Part shown: piece by piece, positions 37,267-48,439 of the stretch
Numbering within the stretch: position 1 is the first letter of the stretch
Layout: the number at the start of each line of letters is the position of its first letter
DNA from: Lomentospora prolificans
Taxonomy: Eukaryota; Ascomycota; Sordariomycetes; Microascales; Microascaceae
Reading direction: 5' to 3'
NCBI GenBank assembly: GCA_029532625.1
Contig: JARFXM010000009.1
Span: forward strand, 4,774,001 to 4,838,000
DNA length: 64,000 nt
Translations under genes and position numbers: made by a program
Notes under the pieces: model-generated
Told to the model about the DNA's origin: nothing
The model's input: the letters and a program-made list of their open reading frames with translations, nothing else
Database searches by the model: none

Positions 37267-39351
37267 CTAGACCGAAAGGACGTAGTTGCCTCGGTCCGTT
37301 TTCCCGGCCATTAGAAGGCCGAGTTCTCTCATCTTGGTCGCTCCTTGACCAGGGAGGGGTTTTCGTTCCTGAACCTGCCCCTTGCGGGCCCGGTTACAAT
37401 ATTTCTGGAAATACTTTTCCTTGCGCCTCTGTCGCTTCTTCTCGAGACCCTTGACGATGTCTATAGCACCGCGGACATGATTATCCGTCGAGGTCATTTT
37501 GCCCTTCTTGCTCGCTTTCAGGAAGGTGATCATGCCTCCAGGACGAGGTAGGGATTTGGTCTGGTTAGCGACCGGACCATAGAGACCCGCAAGGCGGGGT
37601 TGGGCTCGGGTAGAAATAGGCGACGCGCGAGCAAAATTGATAGCCTTCGCCGGCGCCGGGGATCTCATGCGGCGAGGCGAGTGCTTCTCAAGTATTCCCC
37701 TGGGCGAACGCCCACGAGGCTTAGGAGGTGGCGAATGGTACCTCTTAGGAGAGCATTGGGCTCCCTTCGTCTTCTTACGAGAACAACGTTCCTTATCGTG
37801 GTGGACGTCGTCCATCTCCCAAATATGCTCATCCGTCTCGTCGTGCACAGGGTTGAATAGTTCCTCGCCATCACCGTCCTCGATATCAGAAGTTGGGAAG
37901 CTGGGATCGATATCTTGAGGAATAAGATGGGTCTTCTGTGCCTTGACGGCGGCACGGTGAGAGAGGTATGCCTCCTCTACCTCCCGATCCTCGTCGAAGG
38001 TACCACACACGAAATCAGTGCTATCGGGTAGTTCGGGCGCTGCAGGCTGACCGATTCTGCGACGCGTCTTTTCCATCTTCCTCAAGCCCAGACCGTCATG
38101 AGTAGCAGTGGAAGAATCAGAGTGGTGCTCAGCCGCCGAGGAACGACGACGGAGGAGAAGGGGATGAGGAGACGCGCCAATGGCGAGCTTGATACCGTGA
38201 TTCCATAGGTGAAGATCGTCGTCCTCATCCTCGTCGGATTCGGCGAACCCAGTTTCTTCATCCGTATGGTAACCATCATCTCCCTCAACGGAGCCATACT
38301 CCGTGTCGTCTTCATCCTCGTCGTCATCGTCACCATCGTCATCGTCATCCTCATCGCCATCATCATTCTCAATGTCATCATCCCCGTCATCGTCCTCATC
38401 AGCGAGGTCCTCGTTGCCATCATTATCATCGTCGTCCTCTTCCTGCTCCGCCTCTTCCTCGGCCTCCTCAGCAATTCTCCGGATATGGTCCTCCTTCACC
38501 AAAGTGTCCTTGATGGTAATGCGCTTCTTGGGAGAGAAGTGCTCCTCTCGGATCCAGTCGTCTTCTTTTGGTTCATCATAGCCCGCCCCGCGAGAACGGT
38601 TGGTCCCCTCCTTTCCCGGAGGGCTTTGAGGGTGCTGAACAGAATGATCCAAGTGCACTTTGGTGGGTTGGGCCGAGAGAGTGATGTTGGGGCAGGCGAA
38701 TTTAATGCAGGGTTTCCTGGGAGGATCAACGTCGGTTTTGACTGCCGAAGGAGCAAACTGAATAGCGGATGGCTTCTGCTCGACGGGCTTTGAGTCAGGT
38801 TTCCCAAGACAGGCGAAGGTGATGCTCTTCTTCCTAGGCGGCTCCTCGGACGGTTGGTTCGTCGTTGGTGCCGGCATGCCGCCGAATCGAAGCTTGGGGC
38901 TTGGGTGGCCGTGTTCTTGGATACGGAGGGTAAGCATCTCGGGAAGAGGCGGACTAGGGGTATCGGCCCTAGACGGGCTCGTCAATCCCGTATCGCTAGT
39001 GAGGTCGACGGTAGAAGCGAGGCTAATATTGCTCGTCATGGAGCGCCTACGCTGGCGAGATTGTATGCTTGATCTAGCATCAGAGACGACAGTATCCTCG
39101 TCTTGCTGACTCAAGAGTGCTCTTGTCAATAAAGATGACTGGCGGTCGGACTGTTTCCGAACGGACGTCTTCCTGAAGTCTCCAGGGACAAGCATGTTCC
39201 TGTCCATGCGAGAGTCGGGTGGCTCGTCCACCTCAGCGCCCGCCTCTTCGTCTAACAAAGGAGGGACATTGGCCGACTGTGAGGACCACGCCAGAGCCGT
39301 GGCTGGTAAAGACGAGTGCCTTTCCGAATCCATGATGTCGTTGAAAGGCAA
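37267..39351 (-). CDS. Acidic, low-complexity fungal protein, probably DUF2457 family
   Basis: Single exon, 694 aa; function unknown. The N-terminus (SLPATALAWSSQ) is followed by Ser/Thr/Pro-rich sequence, then RITIKDTLVKEDHIRRIAEE leading into an Asp/Glu block (about 293-379), a basic RRRSS patch, and a Lys/Arg-rich C-terminal helix (GLEKKRQRRKEKYFQKY). This arrangement fits the uncharacterised fungal DUF2457 proteins (recalled, not searched). A short motif, I-x-F-A/L, recurs five times: SITFA 176-180, AIQFA 197-201, CIKFA 216-220, AINFA 570-574 and MITFL 607-611. No signal peptide, membrane segment or enzyme motif. The acidic-then-basic layout suggests nuclear or chromatin association, which is a guess. 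Met7 is an alternative start. Confidence 0.8.
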   Translation of the reverse strand: MPFNDIMDSERHSSLPATALAWSSQSANVPPLLDEEAGAEVDEPPDSRMDRNMLVPGDFRKTSVRKQSDRQSSLLTRALLSQQDEDTVVSDARSSIQSRQRRRSMTSNISLASTVDLTSDTGLTSPSRADTPSPPLPEMLTLRIQEHGHPSPKLRFGGMPAPTTNQPSEEPPRKKSITFACLGKPDSKPVEQKPSAIQFAPSAVKTDVDPPRKPCIKFACPNITLSAQPTKVHLDHSVQHPQSPPGKEGTNRSRGAGYDEPKEDDWIREEHFSPKKRITIKDTLVKEDHIRRIAEEAEEEAEQEEDDDDNDGNEDLADEDDDGDDDIENDDGDEDDDDDGDDDDEDEDDTEYGSVEGDDGYHTDEETGFAESDEDEDDDLHLWNHGIKLAIGASPHPLLLRRRSSAAEHHSDSSTATHDGLGLRKMEKTRRRIGQPAAPELPDSTDFVCGTFDEDREVEEAYLSHRAAVKAQKTHLIPQDIDPSFPTSDIEDGDGEELFNPVHDETDEHIWEMDDVHHDKERCSRKKTKGAQCSPKRYHSPPPKPRGRSPRGILEKHSPRRMRSPAPAKAINFARASPISTRAQPRLAGLYGPVANQTKSLPRPGGMITFLKASKKGKMTSTDNHVRGAIDIVKGLEKKRQRRKEKYFQKYCNRARKGQVQERKPLPGQGATKMRELGLLMAGKTDRGNYVLSV

Positions 39352-42300
39352 AGCAAACTATCGGATCGATTGTTCCGAGTCTGGGGTCGTAGAATAAATG
39401 TGGGTCAAAGGACTTGGTGAAGAAGCCGGTCGGTTTAAGACAGCAATCTTAGTCAACTTGTGGGTATGTGGGTATAGCTCTCGTGCGATGATGAAAAGTT
39501 TCGTGGCTCGATCCGAAGTCGTTTAACAGATCGATATCCAGGTGCTTCGTTATCCGAGCAATGGATTCGAAGTGATTGCGTCCCTAGGGACCGAATGGCT
39601 ATAATATCCGGGGCATCGTGCGATGTAAGCGGGGTTTGAAGGTTGATTGTGTAGATGGTGAGAGGAGAAAAGGAACTCGCGCAGGGAGAGATCTCCCTCA
39701 ACAACGACGCTTATACGCTCTGTGTCGTTCTTCGGTCAAGACGATTGCAGTTCGTTCTGTGGAGGGGCATGTGCCCAGACTTGGAGGAAAAATATAAGGC
39801 GTTTGGCGGCAAACGCGTTGTTGGACGAGTCAGCTCTCACTTGCACTGGCACTGGTGGCGCAGCAGGGCGACCAAAAGAATGGGTGGTTTGCGCGGCGAA
39901 GGGAGGTGATTGTAATAACGCTGCCCTTTCGTGATGTGGCGTGAGTAAACAGGAACGGAGAAGATTTGGGCTGAAGGGTTGATGGGGGGGAAGCCTTTGT
40001 TTCGGGATGTGATCAAAGGTAAAGGTAAAAAGGGTTTATGAGAGAGTGTGGCCGGCTTGAGGAAAGAGGGCAGGAGGCGGAAGTAACAATAATAGAACGT
40101 TAGAAGTGGGGAAAGCGGTTTAATTGTGCATGGAGGGATGGATGCGGGAGGGTGGGTTGGTAGAGGCATATGGGCATGGGCATGGGCATGGGTATGGGCA
40201 TGGGCATGGGCGTGGGCGTGGACATGAGCGTGAAGATGCGCAAGGGCAGGGTGGTGGGTTTTTCTCTGGTCGGGGGCGGCAGCGCCATCGAAGACTTGGC
40301 GGAGGACCGGAAATGGGATGAGGCAAAAGAGCCCGAACCACTTAGTGAAATTTTCACAGGCTGGCGTTGGCGGACAAGCGGTGTCCAGGTGTCCGAACTT
40401 CGTCACTAGGGAAAATTCGCCCTTTGGGAACTTGCACTGGGAACTTGGGCCACTTTTGGGGCCTGTACCGCTTGGCTGGCTTATGACACTTACGGCCGCG
40501 TACACGCCCTGTAGAAGTCGGCGCTCTCCTTTTGATTGTCAACTAGTACAGTGCCCATCCCCTCTTCCTCGCCAGAACGACACCACAAGCAGGTTTCAAC
40601 ACTCGTGATACGCTGGCGCAGCGTACGGTCTCGACCAGCCAAGACCAGGCCAAGCCAGTCCGGCATCGATCAACAGCGGCGGAATGGACTTGCATAGGAG
40701 GTGTCACATTACTCCTAATATTACCTCGTACATTGCTCCGTGTATACTAGTAGCAGGGATTGATTAGTACTGTCGAAGAAACTTTCAACATGATCCGCCA
40801 TCAGTGATGGCTCTGCGAGTGAATTGGTTGGTATACAGTAGTGAAGCAGTCGGAATTGATACGGATCAACAGGAACCAAGCATCCAAACGTCAAAACCAG
40901 GCCAATCCAGTCGCGCACCAAAGCGATGCGGTCTGGAAAAGTCTGAGCCCTGGAACGTTGGAAAGGTAAGTTTCGGCGGTGTACAGCGCTGTACCCACTG
41001 TAATCCACTGCCGTTACCCGTTCCCTTTCGGGGTCCACTCAACATACTCGGCATTGTTGCCGTGGTCCGTACCTTCACGCACCACCCGGGACATTCTCGT
41101 CCAGCCAACATCAGGAGGTGGGGGCCCATCCGTTGTCGAAGGCGAGGACGCGGAGCCAGTCAAAAGGTTGGGAATAGTAGGGTCCGCAGCGCTGACACTG
41201 GCTGAGCAGTGGAATGTTGAAAAGTCAGTGGTGAGACCTAGGTTAGACTAGAGACTAGACTCGCCCCCCTCGCCACGTAATGTAGCCAAGCACCGAAAAT
41301 GCGGACCAAGGATCCATTACTACTATCTGTAGAATCAATTTTTTTTCTCCACGCGCTTACTTGAATATTTTCCTGGCCATTACACATTTCGGGCAAGAAG
41401 AGGGACCCCACTGAAGGAAAAGAAAAAAAATAAATAAAATAAAATAAGACTGGGGACGAAACCGCAAGCTGTGGGTCGACACCCCCTGCTAATAGGTCCT
41501 CCCTAAGTCTCTGGATGTCGCTCCTATTGCCCCCCTGCCCTCTGCCCTATTACTATTACTCCCACCCCACCTGGCCAGCACAAAGTCAATGGTTTCCCGT
41601 CTTTGGCGATGTAAAAGTGCAGTCATTCTTATCATCTACTCACTATTCTGGCAAGTTTGCCAGGAACGGCCAGACCCGCCGCTCCTGAATTCGTCCCATC
41701 TCATAACATCGGGAATTATAGCCTATTCCTCCTTCCGCTTCCTAGATTCCCGCCTTCATCTCCCGACAAGTATGATGTAGTGTCGGGATTGTGCAAGGAC
41801 GAGCTAGCTTTGCGCAGATCCGTCATCGCACACATTCAGCTTCAAGCTGGTGTTGTCATGACATAGTGGTCGGAGGGTCTTGCATGGGCCAGATCGCGCC
41901 TGGAGCGGAGCGGACGTGCATAAAACAATAGCCGATCGGAAGATTGCAGGAATACCCTTTGTTTCCATGAGCGAATTTGTTCTAGAGCAAGGAATCCGCA
42001 CCACGTCACCAGACCCTACCTCTCCTCGCCTACTACTCTCCCCCCACTCCCCGCAGCCTCTCCCCTCCCTCTCGTCGCACCTTGATCGCCGAAAAGGTCC
42101 AGGCAAAATAGCAAGTGTGTTAGACCAGCACAACTAGCATTCTTGCCGAACGACGCACATCTCCTCTCGAATTTAGTCGCTCAGAGGATTGGCGTTCACG
42201 GGCACCAGTAATGAGGCAGAAGACCATGCGATGGAGGGTAGAATACGATATTTCCTGATTTCACAAGACGCTTGTTGTTGCATAAGGACACGGCAGTACT

Positions 42301-43543
42301 TCTGTTACGGATGGGTTGACTGCCCATACAATAGACAAGGTAGCAAACCACCGCAACACCATCGCGCGACCGGTCGCACTTACGACGAGAGGAGCTTTGT
42401 GGGGGTGGAGGTAATGCCCACGTCTCCGAAGCAATGAACTCATTAGCTTGTCCATCCAAAATGATGCGACGTCGTCTCCGCTTGCAGATGTAGTGTAAAA
42501 CCAACAGCTCTCCCATGGACATCCATAGCTCCATTGCGCTGGCGAATAAGTCAGTCAGTCATACGTTATGAATTTCTCTGATTTGCCTGCAGCTTCGCGT
42601 GCGGCCAGCGCCTTCATGCTGAGACCACCAAAAATGTTGCCCAATCTCCTGGGTGGCCAGACCAGCTTTCCACACGCTGACCACACAAATGCATGCATGC
42701 ATCCCCGACGCATATTGAATGTGACGGCCATACTTGTCTCACAAATGGAAGAGGGTGCTTGGTCAACACCGGCACGGGGCGCTTTCTCTCCCTTTTTCAC
42801 GAGTGCTGTACTGGAGACGCCGATGACATGTGCCCATTGTTAGAGCAAACTGCCCTGCTGCAATGATGCTGATCTTCTCTCCGCTTATCAACGGCGAATG
42901 CTGATGGACTGTATTCTACGTGCAGAAGCAGGATCGAGGAGTTGATCGGCGAAAGACATGGCTGAACTTGATTCTAGATGTCCAGGTCCCCGCTTCTCTG
43001 TCCGCCCTTAGCCATGTGCCGAAGACGAAGCAGAAGCGACGAGTGCGACTCGGAGCGGAAAGGTCCGATCGGTCTGATAATTCAGCATGTGCCTGCGCTG
43101 TCTCGAAGACAACATGTAAACAACAGACAAAATGGCCGAAGGGGAAAGATAGTGACGTAGCGAATGTTGGGGCCAGGGAACTTTCTTTGGCCACACACTT
43201 GTATTACCATGATACCCAAGAACAGAAGTCGAAAGCAATCAATCAGGTTCCGTCTTGGCGAGCCGACCTGAAATCTGCGACCTGTGCACACCGTTCGCAT
43301 GAATGGGATCGTGAGGTGGGTCCACTTTCCTGGGCTGCTTACTTCAGCATACTCTCTGACAAGTGCATAGTCTGGGTAAATGAATTGCGATTTCTCGTGA
43401 CATTCCACGTGATAGTGCCTTAGCTACGCCGGATTCGGATTGGCGAAACCTCGAAAATGTTACCGACACAACGACCGATCAACAACCGTAGAGTTTGAAG
43501 CTGCTCAAGCAACACTCGCCATCAATTACCCCATCAGCCCGCC
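39352..43543. other. Intergenic, 4.2 kb, no gene recognised
   Basis: Left part is the leader and promoter of the minus-strand acidic-protein gene, including a GGGCAT hexamer array near 40167-40226. The right part precedes the ATP synthase delta gene. Longer frames (39837-40505 minus, 42920-43423 plus) are low complexity or shapeless and unsupported. Confidence 0.5.
40167..40226. repeat. Hexanucleotide (GGGCAT)n tandem repeat
   Basis: About eight to nine imperfect copies of GGGCAT/GGGCGT. On the minus strand the unit reads ATGCCC, so the array carries several ATGs upstream of the acidic-protein gene if it is transcribed. Confidence 0.85.
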
Positions 43544-44424
43544 ATGAACTCCTTCCGCTTCGCCCGCGCAGCTCTCAGGGCTCGCCCTGCTGCCCTCCGA
43601 GTCCCCATCCAGAGGAGGACGTACGCCGAGGCCGTCTCTGACAAGGCAAGCAAACCCGCTGAAAGCGTCCCGTGTATTGGCATCGATTCCCTCGGCTGAC
43701 AGTTTTTTCTTACCACCGTTATAGATCAAGCTCAGCTTGTCGCTCCCCCACCAGGTACGAATTGCATCCGATTGAAATAACCCGCGATCAATTACGACGA
43801 TGGTACCCATTTTATTGGGAGATTGGCGCGTTTTTTGCGGGTTGAGGTGATCGAAAGGATTCTCGGAGCTAATTGCCGCAATCAATTCCACAGTCCCTCT
43901 ACAAGTCCCAGGAGGTCGTCCAGGTCAACATACCCGCGGAATCCGGTGATATGGGTGTCCTCGCGAACCACGTTCCTTCCATCGAGCAGCTCAAGCCCGG
44001 TCTCGTCGAGGTCGTTGAGGAGGGTGGCAACACCAAGCAGTTCTTCCGTATGCGATCCCTTCCTCCGGTTATCCCCGGCTTCAGTCCACGCTCCTCGGGA
44101 GAAATGATGTTTCTATAACCATACTAACCCAAGGCCACGCGATAGTTTCCGGTGGATTCGCCGTCGTTCAGCCCAACTCTGTCCTCAGCATCAACGCCGT
44201 CGAGGCCTACCCCCTCGAGGACTTCAGCTCTGACGCTGTCCGTGCCCAGATCTCCGAAGCCCAGAAGGTTGCCAACGGCAGCGGAAATGCGCAGGATGTC
44301 GCTGAGGCTAAGATTGAACTTGAGGTACGATCTCTGCTATCGACGGCGCCGGTTCATCGAGAGGCATATAACTAACCCGATTGAGTCATAGGTTCTCGAG
44401 AGCCTCCAGGCTGCCCTTAAATAG
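43544..44424 (+). CDS. ATP16: Mitochondrial F1F0-ATP synthase subunit delta
   Basis: Five exons: 43544-43645, 43725-43754, 43894-44047, 44146-44324 and 44392-44424, giving 165 aa. This central-stalk subunit (homologous to bacterial epsilon) couples the c-ring to F1 rotation at the matrix face of the inner membrane. Residues 1 to about 27 are an Arg-rich mitochondrial presequence (RFARAALRARPAALR). The mature part shows VVQVNIPAESGDMGVLANH, PSIEQLKPGLVEV, FFLSGGFAVVQPNS and a C-terminal helix pair ending EVLESLQAALK. The first intron (43646-43724) must begin GC: the exon ends AAG and the next bases are GCAAGC, a classic GC-AG donor, and only this join gives the conserved DKIKLSLSLPHQ. The other introns are GT-AG; exons 2 and 5 are only 30 and 33 nt. 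Confidence 0.95.
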
Positions 44425-45405
44425 GTGCGTGTAGAATGAGATGGGGTAATAGAGAAATAAGGCACTGTACATCTACGAAATCATATCCTTCTTTCCCTAG
44501 CATCCGAATATACTTGAATTTACCAAAGTGTAAACTTACTGAACAAGCATCCGAACCTGCGTTCGACAGTCTGGTAGCGTTCCAGCTCGGACGTTTTCGT
44601 GACGACCTTGTTCCCCTCCTGCAATTGCGCTCCTAGGAATGGGGCGGTCTTAATTCTTCTCATGGAAAGTCTTGTCTCGACCATTCGTGAACGAGGCGCA
44701 AAGCAGGCAGGTTCCAATTCCAAACCCTTTTCAACTTGAATGATGAATCTATGAGTCCAGCATTTGGCTAGCACATTCCTCGAGATCCCAACTACCCTAA
44801 TGCTTAGTGGATTCACATCGAAAGGAGAAGACACCCGAGGACCTATTGACGTAAACCCATGTGCAATTCCATAAACGCATACCAGCAACGCCACCCGGAA
44901 TGGCAGCGAGAAGAGTCTAGCTAACCAACAAACCGCCAGAATGCCCTATGTCGCATCGCTGTAACCAGGAGGAACAAGTCACCCAAATGATGAGTAGAAT
45001 AGAATAAAATACAGCACTAAAACTGAATGAGGCCTAGGATGCACCAGGCACGCGGAGAGGGCGGTGGATGGAAAAGTAAAGGAATATAAGCAAATGCAGC
45101 TGTGTTCCGCTATGATGCCTTCTATGGGGTATTGATATGTGTAAAGAAGAAGGGGTGATATGACGGAAGACCATAATACCCCGATCACTGCAACATTCAT
45201 CATCAAAGGAGAGAGAGAGAGAGCGCTAGTGCGTAGCCCGATCGTAAGAGCCGCTTCCAATTCTCTCATGAACCGTGAGAACTCGTGTTGCGGACCAATT
45301 TAGTTGTGGGTTGGAATAGGCGCCGCATCTCTGGGTCTTGTGTCAGGATCAGGAGATGGAGCGAGTGGGTTATCCACACGCGCCAGTGCCATGCTGATAA
45401 ATTCT
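44425..45405. other. Convergent 3' spacer of ATP16 and the acyltransferase
   Basis: Between two stop codons facing each other. Contains a short GA run at about 45210-45223. No gene recognised. Confidence 0.55.
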
Positions 45406-46339
45406 TCATTTGGAAGCGGGGACAGTGATAGCAGCGGGAACAGAGCCCCTGGCCTCGGCAGTGAGTGTAATAAGCTCCTGGAGCATCTTCTCACGGGTGT
45501 CGTTGACCAGTTTCTCAACGTCAGCAGCATTCAGGCCTTTGGTCGGGATAGGAGCCAGGACTAGAATTCACCGTTAGCAGATCCGTTGGACGAGTTGTTT
45601 TAGAAAATCTTAAGTTACCTTTAACGGGAATCTTGCCGGACCCGAACACAAGGCTCTTGATAAAGAGGACATGGCTGTAGTTTGCGACCACACAAGGTAC
45701 GATGGGGGCACCAGCCTCGACGGCGAGGTGGAAAGCGCCCTTTTTGAAAGGCAAGAGCATGGGCTCTTTGCTGTAGCTCCTCGTGCCCTCAGGGAAGACG
45801 TATACGCTCTGGCCCCTCCTTGCAATCTCCTGGCCGGCAGACTTCATGGCCTGTCTAGCATCCTTTGCATTTCCCCTATCGATGAAGATGGTCTTGCTGA
45901 GGGCCATGAACCAGCCGAGGAAGGGAATCTTCTTGAGCGAGGCTTTGGCGGTGACGGTACAGTTGCGGGGGAACACACACCCAAGCATAAGAACGTCGAG
46001 CTCCGTCTGGTGGTTACCGACAAGGACGGCTGGGCGTACGCTATCCAGGATTCCATGCGGGTCGATGATTTCAAAGGTAACACCAGTGGTCAAGTACATG
46101 GTATACTTGAACATGCGTCCTGCAGCCCACTGCGAGCTGCCGGCAATGCCGATAAGGCGGAAGATGATGCTTACGATGACGCCGTAAGAGGAGCAAAAAA
46201 GAAGGCAGAGATAGCTCGCGAGGGCGCGCGCCGCGAAAGCGGCCTTGGGCACAACGAAGGACAGCATGTAGAGAGCTCCGATGAGAGCGGCGGCACCGAC
46301 CCAAAAGGTGATGGTCCAGGAGACGAGGCGGTCCCACAT
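45406..46339 (-). CDS. SLC1: 1-acyl-sn-glycerol-3-phosphate acyltransferase
   Basis: Two exons: 46339-45619 and 45560-45406, giving 291 aa. It acylates lysophosphatidic acid at sn-2 to make phosphatidic acid, in the ER or lipid droplet membrane, feeding phospholipid and triacylglycerol synthesis. Membrane segments fill residues 7-65. PlsC motifs: NHQTELD (109-115, His110 and Asp115 catalytic), TIFIDRGNAKDAR (150-162), FPEGTRS (182-188) and VPCVVANYS. The start MWDRLVSWTI at 46339 is chosen over an upstream in-frame ATG at 46507, whose extra 56 residues look like translated leader. The 58-nt intron join restores GKIPVKVLAPIPT. The symbol follows the yeast enzyme; fungi often have paralogues. 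Confidence 0.93.
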
Positions 46340-48439
46340 CTTAGGTGTGTGATAGGGTATGGCAAGGGTTAGATGAGGTGAAAAAGAAAGGCGGTAGATA
46401 ATGAAAGGGCTGTAAAGGTGAGAGCGATATAAGAATACGGTGAGAGAACGAGGACGTGTATACGCAAAATAACGGTGCAACCCGGGACACACACTCCGGG
46501 GGCCCAAGGAAACCCGACTGTGAGTGTCGGTCTCTCGTGAAAGGGGCGTATTATTTTTATAGCGCCGACAGCGTTTCTGGTGGTGACTTTTAGGCTACCT
46601 TTTGAGTGATGGTTGAAGGTGAAGTTCTGTACAAGACCCTTTTTTTTTTTTTTTTTTTTGTTGTTGGTTCATGGGCCGAAGAGGCCTGGCAATGATGTTT
46701 GCGGACTGGTCAAATGGTGAAGGGGAAAAGTTCCGCGCATGCGAGTGCCTGAAGCCTAGGTTTTGGGGATGCGACGTTGGTTAGGAACGCAGCCGGCCAG
46801 AGCGAAAGGTGAGGTGTGAGTTTCTGGAGAGGAAGCCGAGGCCTGAGGCTTGTGATGATAGAGTTGGAAGTGTAGGTGGAAATCAGAGCAAGCTCCATGG
46901 ATCAATATTCCCCAATAGCCAGCGGTGGGTGTTGGCAGCAACGGGGCTACTAGCCTGGCTGGAATCAAATGGACAGGACTAGGAACATACATTGAAGGGC
47001 AGGGCCTAGAATGTAACATGTAACGCTGGCGGGTCTGGAGAGCCTGTGGTGTACTGGGTTTCTGTTGGGACTGGACAACCAGCTGGCTGGCCCCCCAATC
47101 GATGGCCTGGCTGGTGGGGGCCACTGGAGCCCTGGGGTGCACTAAAATACTAATCTTCTATTCGTCCAAATGACATTGAGCGCACACTTCAATGTTGACG
47201 GCATCAGTACAGCGCTGGCACAACGGGCTTTTACAGTCGCCAGTTGACCGGTGTAGGTAGGCATTCATAACCACTCGATGTCGAACCGATCGGCTAAGTT
47301 ATCTGGGCATGATTCAAATCGATTTAATCCATTATTGTCAACGGGGTTATTGCTTCCCAAGGATGTCAAGATCCGCACGTTTGCCAAGTTGAGACTAAAT
47401 CATGGAACCGACTGACCACAAAGATCAGTTTAGTTGGTCAATTTAGTTGGCCATACCCAAATGAAGGCTTCATTGTATCAATAGATCACATGTCAAAAAC
47501 AAAAAAAAAAAATATTATTGTATATCCGGAATCGAGGCATTTTCGGAGCATTTACCATGGCACGAAGTGGTGGATCAATTGATACTGGATTTGGCTATGA
47601 TCCACAAGGAAGTAATTCGTGGGGGAAGGGCCCTTGAATGTTGGGGAGGGCTTGCCCATTCTCATTGCTGCCTCTCTGGCAACATGGCCACCGAGCCAGG
47701 AGTTCGACCGGCATGGATTCCTACCTGACCAGTGTGAGAACAGGTGTCCTCTAGTCATCCCCTCGGCTTTGATCCCTAGCGTGACCATGGGTGGTGAGAC
47801 GAGGCTGGCGGCGGGTGGAACGACTACTAACAGAACCAAATCAGTGGCGGGCCCATCACGCCAGGTGGCTGTACTAAATTGACCCACGGGCTCTTAGGTG
47901 AACTCCCAGCAGAACCTACGCGGCACCCGTTGGTACTCTGAAAATAGCCTCGCCCTCGTGGCCGGGATTGACGCCCAGTCGTCTTGGCTTCGGCAACTTT
48001 GATTGCTATCTGCGAGAAGTTTATATCAGCGTCACTTACAACAATGGTAGCCATGGCATTGCTGGAAAACAAATATTTCAGCTTGCCATGTCAAGCTATA
48101 CTTCACAAATGCGAATTCGCTCGGGACACGGCCGATATGTCGTGCTTTCATGGCGAATGATAGTCCTGTCATGAGTAAGATTCTATTAACCGAAAACGCC
48201 AACTCTTCGTGCCCTTGCCCGTTTTTGGAGGTCTTTCTCTTTGACTCGGATAGAAAGACGGAGAAGAAAGAGAAGAAGCGAAAAAATAAGGCGATGAGAC
48301 TACTACTACAAGAAGCTGCGCCCACATCCTTCTGAGGAGCGCAGCGGAATCGAACGCTGATACACATGCCAAATACCCCTATTTCGATGACAATGATAAG
48401 AAAATCTCCACTTGCAACCAATCACTCATGGCCGAAAAG
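46340..48439. other. Intergenic, 2.1 kb, no gene recognised
   Basis: Promoter of the acyltransferase gene on the left and 3' flank of SEC63 on the right. A 20-T homopolymer occupies 46640-46659 and an A run lies near 47499-47511. No coding region is convincing. Confidence 0.55.
46640..46659. repeat. Poly-T homopolymer
   Basis: Twenty consecutive T residues about 300 bases upstream of the acyltransferase start (A run on its strand). Confidence 0.9.

Noticed and set aside
38209..38793. 194-aa very hydrophobic frame that looks like a membrane protein
   Set aside because: It is the complementary reading of the Asp/Glu block of the acidic protein; Val/Ile runs arise from reverse GAC/GAT codons.
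40167..40226. CRISPR-like repeat array
   Set aside because: The units are contiguous hexamers without spacers and the genome is fungal; it is a microsatellite.
39837..40505. 222-aa frame with a His-Ala repeat
   Set aside because: The repeat is the GGGCAT hexamer array read in another frame; the rest has no recognisable protein character.
42920..43423. 167-aa plus-strand frame before ATP16
   Set aside because: No signal peptide, domain or codon pattern; another long frame overlaps it on the opposite strand.
45671..46372. 233-aa open frame antisense to the acyltransferase gene
   Set aside because: It is the complement of a strongly supported PlsC-family gene and shows no protein family of its own.
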